Position numbers and translations under genes: made by a program. Positions 1 through 9,018 of a stretch of DNA of 64,000 bases are shown here, piece by piece. The notes below the pieces were generated by a model. That model was given only the letters and a program-made list of their open reading frames with translations, did no database searches and was not told where the DNA came from. Source of the stretch: Pseudodesulfovibrio indicus (lineage in GTDB: Bacteria; Desulfobacterota; Desulfovibrionia; Desulfovibrionales; Desulfovibrionaceae); NCBI RefSeq assembly GCF_001563225.1, contig NZ_CP014206.1:434001-498000 (forward strand), read 5' to 3'. Every line of letters starts with the position of its first letter. The first letter of the stretch is position 1.

Positions 1-67
1 CCGGGACCCGGCTACTAAGGAGGTGAGGCTAAGTGTTTTCCTTGTCGTCACTCAAGCGGCATCTTGC

Positions 68-2170
68 CTAATTTCCGCAAGAAAGGATGATTCTTGCGTC
101 GAGCACGGCCAAGCCCCGCTCGTAGATGCGCACGGGATTGAGGTCGATTTCGCTGATCTCCGGCTGCGTCGCCGCCATCCTGGACACCTTGACCAGAAGG
201 TCGACGAGCGAACCGACGTCTCTTGCGGTTTCCCCGCGAACGCCGCCCAGCAGTTCAAAGGCTTTGGTTTCCTTGATCATGTCGAGCGCCACTTCCTCGT
301 TGAACGGGGCCACGCGGAAACTGACGTCCTTGAACACCTCGACAAAGATGCCGCCCAGGCCGAACATGATCGTCGGCCCGAACTGCGGGTCGCGCACCAT
401 GCCGATGATGATCTCGGTTCCGGGCTCGGCCAGGGGGACGATCATGGCCCCGTGGATGTCTGCGCCAGGCACCCGGGACGCGACTTCGGACATCATGGCG
501 TCGTAGGCGTCGGCCATTTCGGACCGGCTGCGGATGTTGACCTTGACCCCGCCCGCGTCGCTCTTGTGGATCACGTCGGGAGACACCACCTTGAGCACCA
601 CGGGCCCGCCGAACCTCTCGGCGGCGTCCTGGGCCTCCTCGCTGCTGGTGGCAAAGGCATGGTCCACGGTGGGGATGCCGTTGTCGGCGAGAAGCGAAAC
701 CGCCTCGGGTTCGAGCAGATTGCGCCCCTGGGCCACGGCTTTTTCCACCAGGTGGTGCCGCGGCGCGGGGGGCAGGTCTTCCAGGGGGTGTCCGTTTCGG
801 AACGCCGCCCGATACAGGGTCTCCAGGGCCTTGACCGCCCTTTCCGGCGTGTCGAAGGTCATGATGCCGTTTTCTTCGAAGTGACGGCGGCCTTCGGCCA
901 TGCTTTCGCCGCGCATGAAGCACACGGCTACCGGCTTGTCGAACTCCTTGGCCACCGGCGAGATCCGTTCCGCGGTATCCTTGGCATCCCGGAAAATGGG
1001 CGGCAGTCCCATAAGCAGGACGGCGTCCACGCCGGGATCGGCCAACACCAGGCGAAGGGATTCGGCCTGCTGTTCGGGGCTGACCGCGGCGGTCATGTCG
1101 ATGTAGCCGTCAGGCTTGCAGATCATGGCCATGGACGGCAGCGTTTCCTCCAGCTTGGCCAGGGTGTCCCCGGCGATGGAGGCCAGCACCAGGTCCGTCT
1201 TGTCGATGGTGTCCATGCTGACGATGCCCATGCCGCCGGCCTCGGTCAGCACGCAGACCCGGTTGCCCTTCGGCTTCGGGAGGCTGGCCACGGCCTTCAT
1301 GCCGTCGGTCATGTCCTCGACCGTGTCCATGCGCACGATGCCGCACTGCTTGAAGGCCCCGTCGTAGACCTTGTCCGAACCGGCCAGGGAGCCGGTGTGC
1401 GACATGGCGGCGGCGGCGCCGAGAGAGGAACGCCCGACCTTCAGGATCAGGTTCGGCTTTTCCGAGGCGGCGGCGATTCTCATCAGTTCCCGGCCGTCCT
1501 TGACCGCTTCCATGTATGCGCCCGTGACGCTGACGGAGGGATCGTTGTTGAAGGCCTCGATGAGTTCCAGGTTGGAGACGTCGCACATGTTGCCGATGTG
1601 GCCGAACTTGGCGAAACCCTGGGGACAGGGCTGGTCTCCGGCGAACATGAGCAGCGCGCCGCCGAAGGCGCCGCTCTGGCTCACGTAGGCGGCGGAACCC
1701 TCGATGAGCTTGATGCCGGGCGCGAACCCGGTGTTCAGCTTGAGGGCCGGGTAGGCCATGCCGATGCAGTTGGGGCCGAACACGCGGATGCCCGCGCGCT
1801 TGGCGATCCTGACCAGCTCGGCCTCGGCCTCGACCAGCTCGGGAACGCCGGTCTCGGCGAATCCGGCGGACAGGACGACCGCGCCCTTGACGTCGCCGCG
1901 CTGCTCGGCCTGTTTCATGACGTTGATGACCACCTTGGCGGAGACCGCGACGACCATGACGTCCACGGCATCGGGAATGTCGAGGATCGAGGGGTAGCAC
2001 TTGCGCCCCAGAATCTCCGGTTCCTTGGGATGCACGGGGTAAACCTTGCCCTCGTAGCCCTCGTCGAGCAGGAGCTTGAGCACCTGGTATCCCGCTTTGT
2101 TGGGGTCCTGGGACGCCCCGATGAGGGCGATCGAGCGGGCGTTGTATATTTCGTTCAACGTTGCGGCCAT
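68..2170 (-). CDS. ADP-forming acyl-CoA (acetate--CoA) ligase, fused alpha-beta
   Basis: 700 residues. It converts an acyl-CoA + ADP + Pi to the free acid + CoA + ATP in the cytoplasm, so it conserves the thioester energy made by the upstream oxidoreductase. An N-terminal CoA-binding Rossmann domain (about residues 8-135, with IALIGAS) leads into a succinyl-CoA-ligase-like region holding the phosphohistidine motif SHTGSLAG (His258). The C-terminal ATP-grasp domain (about 485-700) holds VIHKSDAGGV, whose His matches the beta-subunit phosphate-relay residue. Length fits the fused enzymes. The ATG at 2170 lies 2 nt after the stop of the oxidoreductase beta subunit, and an in-frame reading further upstream is only a shadow of that gene. 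It is the last gene of the operon. Substrate (acetyl, isobutyryl, other) cannot be told from sequence. Confidence 0.93.
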   Translation of the reverse strand: MAATLNEIYNARSIALIGASQDPNKAGYQVLKLLLDEGYEGKVYPVHPKEPEILGRKCYPSILDIPDAVDVMVVAVSAKVVINVMKQAEQRGDVKGAVVLSAGFAETGVPELVEAEAELVRIAKRAGIRVFGPNCIGMAYPALKLNTGFAPGIKLIEGSAAYVSQSGAFGGALLMFAGDQPCPQGFAKFGHIGNMCDVSNLELIEAFNNDPSVSVTGAYMEAVKDGRELMRIAAASEKPNLILKVGRSSLGAAAAMSHTGSLAGSDKVYDGAFKQCGIVRMDTVEDMTDGMKAVASLPKPKGNRVCVLTEAGGMGIVSMDTIDKTDLVLASIAGDTLAKLEETLPSMAMICKPDGYIDMTAAVSPEQQAESLRLVLADPGVDAVLLMGLPPIFRDAKDTAERISPVAKEFDKPVAVCFMRGESMAEGRRHFEENGIMTFDTPERAVKALETLYRAAFRNGHPLEDLPPAPRHHLVEKAVAQGRNLLEPEAVSLLADNGIPTVDHAFATSSEEAQDAAERFGGPVVLKVVSPDVIHKSDAGGVKVNIRSRSEMADAYDAMMSEVASRVPGADIHGAMIVPLAEPGTEIIIGMVRDPQFGPTIMFGLGGIFVEVFKDVSFRVAPFNEEVALDMIKETKAFELLGGVRGETARDVGSLVDLLVKVSRMAATQPEISEIDLNPVRIYERGLAVLDARIILSCGN

Positions 2171-2172
2171 TA

Positions 2173-3048
2173 CTAGACTCTTCCTTCCATCAGCCGGTCG
2201 TAGGCGGCGTCGACTTCCTGGCGAACGGCTTCCACCTGTTCGTCGCTGATGCCCTTGAACCGGCCCTGCAGCTTGAAGTAGTCGGTGAGCGGCTTGGGCT
2301 TCTTGACCTCTTTGGTGATCGACAGCACGCCGTCGACGATCTCGAACAGCGGCCAGCAGCGGGTGGTCACGGCCAGTTGGGCGATTTCCACCGAGGTGTC
2401 GGGACGGCTTCTCCAGCCGGTGGGACAGGGGGCGAACAGATGGATGAAGGCCGGTCCGGTCTTGGTGGCCTCCTTGGCCTTGGCGAGCTTCTTGCGGAAG
2501 TCTTCGACGAAGCCGATGGAAGCGGTGGCGAGGTAGGGGATGCGGTGGGCGTCGACGATCTTGGCGAGGTTCTTGCGGTAGCCCTGCTTGCCGCCCGGGG
2601 TCGTCGTGGTCCAGGCGTAGGTCGGCGTGGATGCGCTTCCCTGGACGCCGGTGTTCATGTACGCCTCGTTGTCGTAGCAGACGTACAGGATCTTGTCCCC
2701 GCGCTCCAGGGCGCCGGACAGGGACTGGAGGCCGATGTCGACGGTGGCGCCGTCGCCGGCCATGCCCAGGACGGTGATGTCCTCGCGGCCCTGCATCTCG
2801 TACCCGGCCTTGATCCCGGCGGCATAGGCCGCAGTGTTCTCCAGGTTGCCCTGGAACCCCGGAATCTTGGTCACGGTTTCCTTGCCGTAGCCGGAGAACA
2901 GCGCGGCGCATCCGGGAGGGATGACCAGCGTGGAGTTTTCTCCGAGGGCCTCCATGATGTAGCGGGCTCCGAGCTCAAGGCCGCAGCCGGCACAGGCGCT
3001 CACGCCATGCGCGATCAAACCCCGGCTTTTTGATTTCATCTCAAGCAT
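2173..3048 (-). CDS. 2-oxoacid:ferredoxin oxidoreductase beta subunit (TPP-binding, PorB/VorB type)
   Basis: 291 residues. This is the thiamine-diphosphate subunit of an enzyme that oxidatively decarboxylates a 2-oxoacid to acyl-CoA with ferredoxin reduction. The TPP/Mg motif is visible as GDGATVDIG followed about 25 residues later by DNEAYMN. Cysteines in ACAGCG, PPGCAALF and APCPTGW match the four ligands of the proximal [4Fe-4S] cluster of POR beta chains. The start ATG overlaps the alpha-subunit stop as TAATG, and GGAGGT lies 9 nt upstream. The four-subunit form differs from the single-chain pyruvate enzyme usual in sulfate reducers, so a branched-chain or other 2-oxoacid is possible. Confidence 0.93.
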   Translation of the reverse strand: MLEMKSKSRGLIAHGVSACAGCGLELGARYIMEALGENSTLVIPPGCAALFSGYGKETVTKIPGFQGNLENTAAYAAGIKAGYEMQGREDITVLGMAGDGATVDIGLQSLSGALERGDKILYVCYDNEAYMNTGVQGSASTPTYAWTTTTPGGKQGYRKNLAKIVDAHRIPYLATASIGFVEDFRKKLAKAKEATKTGPAFIHLFAPCPTGWRSRPDTSVEIAQLAVTTRCWPLFEIVDGVLSITKEVKKPKPLTDYFKLQGRFKGISDEQVEAVRQEVDAAYDRLMEGRV

Positions 3049-4244
3049 TACGCGTCGACCTCCCTTAACCTTAAGGCATTATCCTGAACGTCCAGCCACT
3101 TGACGGCTGCGACGGTCTTGTCGTTGAGCAACGTATCGAAAGCTTCCTCGATGGTCGTGGGCGGCACGTCGCGTCCGCCCAGGCCCGCGACGAATCCCTG
3201 GACTTCAGGGGCCTTGTCCAGAACCTGCAGCGCGCTGCGGACTTCGTTGCAGACCGGCCCGGTTTCGGAACCGAGGCTGGCGCTCCTGTCGATGACGCCG
3301 ATGTGCGGCACGTGGCCGATCAGTTCGCGAATGGCCTCGGCAGGGAAGGGACGGAACGAAGTGATCTTGAGCATGCCGACCTTGCGGCCCTGTTCACGCA
3401 TCATGTCCACGGTGTGCTTGATGGTGCCGGACATGGAGCCGAGGGAGACCAGGACCGCCTCGGCGTCCTCGCATTCATACGCCTCGACCATGCTGTACTT
3501 GCGTCCGAAGGCTTCTTCGAACTCGGCCATGACGCCCGGCATGAGATCCTGGGCGTAATCAAAGGCCACCGCCTGCTGGAAACGCATTTCCATGAACTCG
3601 TTGGACCCGGTCAGGTCGTTGATGAACATGGGATCGTCGGGGTCCAGCTTCAGGTTGTCGTTCTTGTAGGCCGGCAGGAACTTGTCCACGTCTTCCTGGG
3701 CGGGGACGTAAACGGCGTCCGGCATGTGGGAGAGGAAGAACCCGTCCAGACAGACCATGGCGGGCAGAAGAACGTCGTTCTTCTCCGCCAGCTTGTAGGC
3801 GATCAGGATGAGGTCGAGGACCTCCTGGGCGGACTCGGCGTAGAACTGCATCCAGCCGCCGTCGCGTTCGGCCATGGCGTCCTGGTGGTCGCACCACAGG
3901 CTCCAGGGGCTGACCAGGGAGCGGTTGACCACGGGCATGACGATGGGCACGCGGCAACCGGCGGCGACGCCCAGCACCTCGTGCATCAGGGCAAGGCCGA
4001 CCGAGGCCGTGGCGGTCCCGGCGCGGACGCCGGTCAACTGCGCGCCGATGGCGCAGGACATGGCCGAGTGTTCGGATTCCACGCGGATGTACTTCGCGTC
4101 CAGGGTGCCGTCGGTGACGTAATCGGCCAATTTCTCGGAGATCGGGCTTTGGGGGGTGATCGGATAGGCCGAGACCACTCGGATCCGCGCCAGCCGCATT
4201 CCTTCGGTGGCGGCCCCGTTGCCGTCGAGCATCACTCTTTTCAT
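3048..4244 (-). CDS. 2-oxoacid:ferredoxin oxidoreductase alpha subunit (PorA/VorA type)
   Basis: 398 residues. It is the catalytic partner of the beta subunit and carries the pyrimidine-binding domain (EGMRLARIRVVSAYPITPQSP near residues 15-35), the middle domain and a C-terminal transketolase-like domain. Start chosen as the ATG at 4244 (MKRVMLDGN): AAGGAG lies 10 nt upstream, and it overlaps the delta-subunit stop as ATGA. Earlier in-frame codons lie inside the delta gene. The order gamma-delta-alpha-beta is that of archaeal and clostridial four-subunit enzymes. Substrate not determinable from sequence. Confidence 0.93.
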   Translation of the reverse strand: MKRVMLDGNGAATEGMRLARIRVVSAYPITPQSPISEKLADYVTDGTLDAKYIRVESEHSAMSCAIGAQLTGVRAGTATASVGLALMHEVLGVAAGCRVPIVMPVVNRSLVSPWSLWCDHQDAMAERDGGWMQFYAESAQEVLDLILIAYKLAEKNDVLLPAMVCLDGFFLSHMPDAVYVPAQEDVDKFLPAYKNDNLKLDPDDPMFINDLTGSNEFMEMRFQQAVAFDYAQDLMPGVMAEFEEAFGRKYSMVEAYECEDAEAVLVSLGSMSGTIKHTVDMMREQGRKVGMLKITSFRPFPAEAIRELIGHVPHIGVIDRSASLGSETGPVCNEVRSALQVLDKAPEVQGFVAGLGGRDVPPTTIEEAFDTLLNDKTVAAVKWLDVQDNALRLREVDA

Positions 4245-4540
4245 GACTTGCAGACTCCTTCTTCCGGCACCATGGAGATGCACTGTTTGGGACAGCGATT
4301 CGCGCAGATTCCGCAGCCCTTGCAGTACTCGAAATCAATGACGACGCTGGAGTCGTCATCCGCCTTGGTCACCGTGATGACGTTGGTCGGGCAGAACTTC
4401 TGGCATGTCCCGCAATAGATGCATTCCTCGCCGTTGATGACCGGACGCTCCAGCCGCCAACTGCCCGTGTTCGTTGCCAAGAAAACCGTTGCGACCGGCC
4501 CTTTCAGGGCCTTTTTTCCGCTAGTTGCTGCGGAGTTCAT
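4241..4540 (-). CDS. 2-oxoacid:ferredoxin oxidoreductase delta subunit (2[4Fe-4S] ferredoxin)
   Basis: 99 residues from the ATG at 4540. Two classical [4Fe-4S] motifs are visible, CIYCGTCQKFCP and CKGCGICANRCP, so this is the electron-exit subunit that hands electrons to soluble ferredoxin. The start overlaps the end of the gamma gene by 20 nt, with AGCAGG 6 nt upstream. An alternative ATG at 4567 with AGGTGA upstream would add nine residues. The stop overlaps the alpha-subunit start, which suggests translational coupling across the operon. Confidence 0.9.
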   Translation of the reverse strand: MNSAATSGKKALKGPVATVFLATNTGSWRLERPVINGEECIYCGTCQKFCPTNVITVTKADDDSSVVIDFEYCKGCGICANRCPKQCISMVPEEGVCKS

Positions 4541-5060
4541 CGCATGCCTGCTGAGCTGCTGCGGCATTGATCTCACCTGCTTTTTTGAATTTTCTCGTGA
4601 TGACGGCCTTTGTCGCCTCGATGCCGACCAGTCCTGCGCCTGCCATTGCCCCGCACATGGAGGAGTTGGGAATGTCCCGCTTGATGACGTCCACCGCGAT
4701 GCGGCGGGCGCCGACGTAATAGGTCTTGTGCTTGTGGAAGGGATGGGAGGGATCGACGCACTCTTCATTGATGATGAAGACGGTATCGGGAGAGACGCCC
4801 TTCATGACGTCGACGCCCTTGTCCAGGACGGACATGTCGAAGATCACGACGTAGTCCGGATGATAGACGAACGACTTGAGCTTGATGGGCTTGTCGCTGA
4901 GCATCACGTCCGAATAGACGGGTGCGCCGCGGCGTTCATGCCCGTAAGCGGGAACAGCCTGAGCATACTGCCCCTCCTCGATCGCCACGGCTTCCGCAAT
5001 GATCTTCGCGGCCGTGACCACGCCTTGGCCACCTATTCCGTAGAGCTTTATCTGTTTCAA
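4521..5060 (-). CDS. 2-oxoacid:ferredoxin oxidoreductase gamma subunit
   Basis: 179 residues, first gene of the leftward operon. The N-terminal YGIGGQGVVTAAKIIAEA motif is typical of POR/VOR gamma chains, which help bind CoA. Start chosen as TTG at 5060 (LKQIKLYGIGGQG) because GGAGGA sits 6 nt upstream and the resulting N-terminus matches the family. A longer ATG reading would add about ten residues unrelated to the family. Confidence 0.9.
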   Translation of the reverse strand: MKQIKLYGIGGQGVVTAAKIIAEAVAIEEGQYAQAVPAYGHERRGAPVYSDVMLSDKPIKLKSFVYHPDYVVIFDMSVLDKGVDVMKGVSPDTVFIINEECVDPSHPFHKHKTYYVGARRIAVDVIKRDIPNSSMCGAMAGAGLVGIEATKAVITRKFKKAGEINAAAAQQACDELRSN

Positions 5061-5269
5061 GAGTTGTCCTCCATTATGGGGGTTGCACATCGTCTTTGGA
5101 AAATGCCGATCGTACTTGGATTGTTGGATGTTCTCCGAATGGCGTCCCCGATCGGGTACTGTACCCCAGAAAACGGTTTGCAAATCCGCCGCGATCGTTT
5201 CTTCCTGATGCGTTGCACCGCATATGGTTTTAGACGTTGGTAAAATCGGGACCCTATGCCGCTTGACAC

Positions 5270-5285
5270 TGGAACACGGTATGCT
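5270..5285 (+). promoter_or_regulatory. Sigma-54-like promoter for hdr-flx operon
   Basis: TGGAACACGGTATGCT has GG (5271-5272) and GC (5283-5284) separated by exactly 10 nt, the -24/-12 geometry of sigma-54 promoters (consensus TGGCAC-N5-TTGC). It departs from consensus at three positions. The second copy of the 11-mer CTGTACCCCAG overlaps its -12 end. Inference only. Confidence 0.35.
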
Positions 5286-5299
5286 GTACCCCAGTTCAG

Positions 5300-5318
5300 G
5301 TTCGGTTCTAGACCGAAC
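5300..5318. promoter_or_regulatory. 19-bp palindrome, possible operator
   Basis: GTTCGGTTCTAGACCGAAC has perfect 7-bp arms around TCTAG. It lies just downstream of the predicted sigma-54 start point, in the only long regulatory spacer of the island. No known regulator is assigned. Confidence 0.4.
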
Positions 5319-5544
5319 GATTTTTGGTGTCAAGGGGGGAGGACGAACTTTGTCAAGCTTTATTCCCAACACCCCGAATAAAAGAGGGGAACCGGTTTTT
5401 TTCGGCTTGTCCCATTGGAAATCGGATGGCAGAAGGTTTGTCCGTCATCAAGACAAAGTGGAGGTCCGAGAGGAGCCTGGATTTGAAAGGCGCATTCCAA
5501 CGGCCGGTGCAACCGGGAAACACAAGACAAGAACGGATGGAACC

Positions 5545-6108
5545 ATGAACGTCATCAATATGAAGGAATCCTATGACGCGGAGTTTGTCCGTGCGGTGGA
5601 GCGGGAGAGCGGACAGAACGTCAGCTTGTGCTACCAGTGCGGAAACTGCACGGCGGGCTGCCCGTATACGGAATTTTACGACCTGCCGGTCAGCCGGATC
5701 ATGCGGGGGCTGCAGGCCGGGCAGCGGGACGCACTGTTGTCCTGCCGTTCCCTCTGGCTGTGCGCCACCTGCGAGTCCTGCACCACGCGGTGTCCCAACA
5801 ACATCGACGTGGCCACCATCATGGACGTGCTGCGGCACATGGCCCGCAAGGCGGGCAAGGCCCCGGAGCCCGCGGTGAAGACCTTCTGCGACGCCTTTCT
5901 CGACTCGGTGCGCCGCCACGGTCGGGTGTTCGAAATGGGCCTGATGACCCGGTACATGGCCCGCACGGGCCGATTCCTGAGCGATGTGGACCTGAGCCTC
6001 AAGGTCCTGCCCAAGCGCAAGCTCGCCATGCGACCGCACGACATCGTGGGCAAGGAGAGCATCGCCAGGATCTACGAACGGTATGACCGCAAGGAAGGGA
6101 AGCAATGA
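5545..6108 (+). CDS. hdrC: Heterodisulfide reductase-like subunit C
   Basis: 187 residues with two CxxCxxCxxxCP motifs (CYQCGNCTAGCP and CATCESCTTRCP) that bind two [4Fe-4S] clusters, as in HdrC. It passes electrons between HdrA and HdrB at the cytoplasmic complex. The ATG at 5545 has GGATGG upstream; a second in-frame ATG lies 15 nt on. First gene of a seven-gene hdrCBA-flxDCBA operon; its stop overlaps the hdrB start as ATGA. The longer upstream reading lacks family similarity. Confidence 0.92.
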   Translation: MNVINMKESYDAEFVRAVERESGQNVSLCYQCGNCTAGCPYTEFYDLPVSRIMRGLQAGQRDALLSCRSLWLCATCESCTTRCPNNIDVATIMDVLRHMARKAGKAPEPAVKTFCDAFLDSVRRHGRVFEMGLMTRYMARTGRFLSDVDLSLKVLPKRKLAMRPHDIVGKESIARIYERYDRKEGKQ

Positions 6109-7007
6109 GCCGCAGTCTGAGATTCGCCTATTATCCCGGCTGTTCCGGTCAGGGAACGTCCATCGAGTACGACCGCTCGACCCGCGGCATCTGCCGGGCC
6201 CTCGGCATCGAGCTGGTGGACATCCCGGACTGGAGCTGCTGCGGTTCCACCCCGGCCCACACCGTGGACCACGTGCTCTCCGCCGCGCTGTCCGCGCGCA
6301 ACATCCTGCAGGCCGAATCCCTGAAGGACGTCAGGGGCATCATCACGCCCTGCCCCAGCTGCCTGACCAACCTCAAGACGGCCGCCCGCCGCATGCGCGA
6401 CGCGGACTTCAAGGCCCGGGTCGACAGCCTGCTGGACGCACCGTGCCGCAACGACCTGCCCGTCATGTCCGTGCTCCAGGTCATCTACCAGGAGCTGGGA
6501 CCGGAAGCGGTCAAGGCCCGGGTGACCAGCCCGCTGACCGGGCTGAAGGTGGCCCCGTACTACGGCTGCATCATGAACCGCCCGCCGGAGATCATGGACT
6601 TTGACGACTGCGAAAACCCCATCGCCATGGACCGGCTCATGCTGGCCGCCGGGGCCGAGGTCATGCCCTTTCCCCTCAAGGTGGAATGCTGCGGGGCTTC
6701 CTTCGGCGTGGCCAGGAACGAGGTGGTCACCCGGCTGTCCGGCAAGCTGCTGGACGCCGCCGCGTGCTGCGGCGCGAGCGCCATGGTCACGGCCTGCCCG
6801 CTGTGCCAGATGAACCTGGACCTGCGCCAGGGGCAGATCAACCGGGCCAACGGCAGCAGGCACGACCTGCCCATATTCTACTACACGCAGCTCATCGGCA
6901 TGGCCTTGGGCCTGAACGGCTCGGACCTCATGCTGGACAAGCTGTGCGTGGACCCCAAAACGCTGCTCCGGCATATGCGCGCCGCCCAGTCCGCGGCGGC
7001 GTCGTAA
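6105..7007 (+). CDS. hdrB: Heterodisulfide reductase-like subunit B
   Basis: 300 residues with two cysteine-rich CCG domains. The first has YYPGCSGQG, WSCCGSTPA and PCPSC; the second has YYGCIMN, VECCGASFG and ACPLC. These bind the paired non-cubane [4Fe-4S] clusters at which the disulfide substrate is reduced. In sulfate reducers the proposed substrate is the DsrC trisulfide rather than CoM-S-S-CoB. Overlaps hdrC by 4 nt. Confidence 0.93.
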   Translation: MSRSLRFAYYPGCSGQGTSIEYDRSTRGICRALGIELVDIPDWSCCGSTPAHTVDHVLSAALSARNILQAESLKDVRGIITPCPSCLTNLKTAARRMRDADFKARVDSLLDAPCRNDLPVMSVLQVIYQELGPEAVKARVTSPLTGLKVAPYYGCIMNRPPEIMDFDDCENPIAMDRLMLAAGAEVMPFPLKVECCGASFGVARNEVVTRLSGKLLDAAACCGASAMVTACPLCQMNLDLRQGQINRANGSRHDLPIFYYTQLIGMALGLNGSDLMLDKLCVDPKTLLRHMRAAQSAAAS

Positions 7008-7038
7008 CCGGCCAAGCCCCAAGGAGCGTCAATACATT

Positions 7039-9018
7039 ATGCGAATCGGAGTTTTCGTCTGCCACTGCGGCAGCAATATCGCCGGGACGGTCGACGTCGA
7101 GCGGGTGGCCCTCGAGGCCCGCGCCTTTCCGGACGTGGCCTTTGCCAGCGACACCATGTACGCCTGCTCGGAACCGGGCCAGGCGGCCATCATCGAGGCC
7201 ATCCGCGAGCACCGGCTCGACGGCGTGGTGGTCGCCTCTTGCACCCCGCGCATGCATGAGCCCACCTTCCGCAAAACCGTGGAGCGGGCGGGCCTGAACC
7301 GGTACATGTTCGAGATGGCCAACATCCGCGAGCACGTCTCGTGGATCGGCAAGGACACGGAGGCCAACACGCGCAAGGCCGCCGACCTGGTGCGCATGGC
7401 CGTGGCCAAGCTGGCCAACGACCGCACGCTGACCCCGAAGAAGTTCTCCATCAACAAGCGCGTGCTGGTCATCGGCGGCGGGGTCGCGGGCATCCAGGCA
7501 GCCCTGGATTGCGCCGACGGCGGCCTGGAGGTGGTGCTGGTGGAAAAGACCGCCACCATCGGCGGCAAGATGGCCAAGCTGGACAAGACCTTTCCGACCG
7601 TGGACTGTTCGAGCTGCATCCTCGGCCCCAAGATGGTGGACGTGGCCCAGCACCCGAACATCACCCTGTACGCCAGCTCCGAGGTGGCCGACATCGGCGG
7701 ATACGTGGGCAATTTCAACGTCTCGGTCCGCAAGAAGGCCACCTATGTGGACTGGGACGCCTGCACCGGCTGCGGCCAGTGCACGGAGAAGTGTCCGAGC
7801 AAAAAGGCCACGGATCGCTTCAACGAGGAGATCGGCACGACCACGGCCATCAACATCCCGTTCCCCCAGGCCATCCCCAAGAAGGCGTCCATCGACCCCG
7901 AGTTCTGCATCAAGCTGACCAAGGGCAAGTGCGGCGTCTGCGAAAAGGTCTGCCCCACCCGGGCGATCCGCTACGACCAGCAGGACGAGGTGGTGGAGGA
8001 GGCCGTGGGGGCCATCATCGTGGCAACGGGCTACGACCTGTTCGACTGGACGCGGTATGGCGAATACGGCGGCGGGCGGTACCCGGACGTGATCACCTCC
8101 CTGCAGTACGAGCGGCTGCTCTCGGCCTCCGGCCCCACCGGCGGCCACGTGAAGCGGCCGTCCGACGGCAAGGAGCCCGAGACCGTGGTCTTCGTCCAGT
8201 GCGTGGGCTCCCGCGACAAGTCCGTGGGCCGTCCGTACTGTTCCGGCTTCTGCTGCATGTACACGGCCAAGCAGGCCATCCTGACCAAGGACCACATGCC
8301 CGAATCCCAGTCCTACGTCTTCTACATGGACATCCGCGCCCCGGGCAAGATGTACGACGAGTTCACCCGGCGGGCCATGGAGGAATACGGCACCCGGTAC
8401 ATCCGGGGCCGCGTGGCCATGATCTACCCCAAGGGCGACAAGTACGTGGTCCGGGGGGCGGACACCCTGATGGGCGGCCAGGTGGAGATCGAGGCGGACC
8501 TCGTGGTCCTGGCCGTGGGCGCCGAGGCCTCCGAGGGCGCGGCCCGGCTGGCCGAGAAGCTGCGGATCTCCTATGATTCCTACGGCTTCTACATGGAGAG
8601 CCACATCAAGCTGCGGCCGGTGGAGACCAACACCGCCGGGGTGTACCTGGCCGGTTCCTGCCAGGGTCCCAAGGACATCCCCGCGTCCGTGGCCCAGGGC
8701 GGCGCGGCCGCGTCCAAGGTGCAGAACCTGTTCTCCAAGGACCAGCTCGAAAGCGATCCCCAGATATCCAACGTGGCCATAAAGCGCTGCATCGGCTGCG
8801 GCAAATGCATCCAGACCTGTCCCTTCGGGGCCATCGAGACGGTGGACTTCCGGGGGATGACCAAGGCTTCGGTCATCGAGACCGTGTGCCAGGGCTGCGG
8901 CATCTGCACTTCGACCTGCCCCCAGGGGGCCATCCAGTTGCAGCACTTCACCGACAACCAGATCCTCGCGGAGGTCAACGCCCTGTGTCAGCAATCACCG
9001 TTCCGGAATTACGAATAG
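7039..9018 (+). CDS. hdrA: Heterodisulfide reductase-like subunit A (flavin, electron-bifurcating type)
   Basis: 659 residues, normal HdrA length. Visible in order: an N-terminal domain with VCHCGSN (about residues 7-14); the FAD-binding motif VLVIGGGVAG (about 141-150); an inserted ferredoxin domain with CTGCGQCTEKCP and CGVCEKVCP; a second flavin-domain half with GPYCSGFCCMY-type cysteines; and a C-terminal 2[4Fe-4S] ferredoxin with CIGCGKCIQTCP and CQGCGICTSTCP. In characterised relatives the FAD of HdrA splits electron pairs between a high-potential disulfide and low-potential ferredoxin. AAGGAG precedes the ATG by 12 nt. Overlaps flxD by 34 nt. Confidence 0.94.
   Translation: MRIGVFVCHCGSNIAGTVDVERVALEARAFPDVAFASDTMYACSEPGQAAIIEAIREHRLDGVVVASCTPRMHEPTFRKTVERAGLNRYMFEMANIREHVSWIGKDTEANTRKAADLVRMAVAKLANDRTLTPKKFSINKRVLVIGGGVAGIQAALDCADGGLEVVLVEKTATIGGKMAKLDKTFPTVDCSSCILGPKMVDVAQHPNITLYASSEVADIGGYVGNFNVSVRKKATYVDWDACTGCGQCTEKCPSKKATDRFNEEIGTTTAINIPFPQAIPKKASIDPEFCIKLTKGKCGVCEKVCPTRAIRYDQQDEVVEEAVGAIIVATGYDLFDWTRYGEYGGGRYPDVITSLQYERLLSASGPTGGHVKRPSDGKEPETVVFVQCVGSRDKSVGRPYCSGFCCMYTAKQAILTKDHMPESQSYVFYMDIRAPGKMYDEFTRRAMEEYGTRYIRGRVAMIYPKGDKYVVRGADTLMGGQVEIEADLVVLAVGAEASEGAARLAEKLRISYDSYGFYMESHIKLRPVETNTAGVYLAGSCQGPKDIPASVAQGGAAASKVQNLFSKDQLESDPQISNVAIKRCIGCGKCIQTCPFGAIETVDFRGMTKASVIETVCQGCGICTSTCPQGAIQLQHFTDNQILAEVNALCQQSPFRNYE

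Larger units (their letters stand above)
5061..5544. other. Divergent promoter region between the oxidoreductase and hdr-flx operons
   Basis: 484 bp without a gene, less GC-rich than the flanks. It must hold the promoters of both operons. Visible elements are a perfect 13-bp palindrome GGGTACTGTACCC (5154-5166), the 11-mer CTGTACCCCAG at 5159-5169 and again at 5284-5294, a sigma-54-like element at 5270-5285, and a palindrome at 5300-5318. About 225 bp remain between the last palindrome and hdrC, a long leader in which I see nothing specific. Confidence 0.6.
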
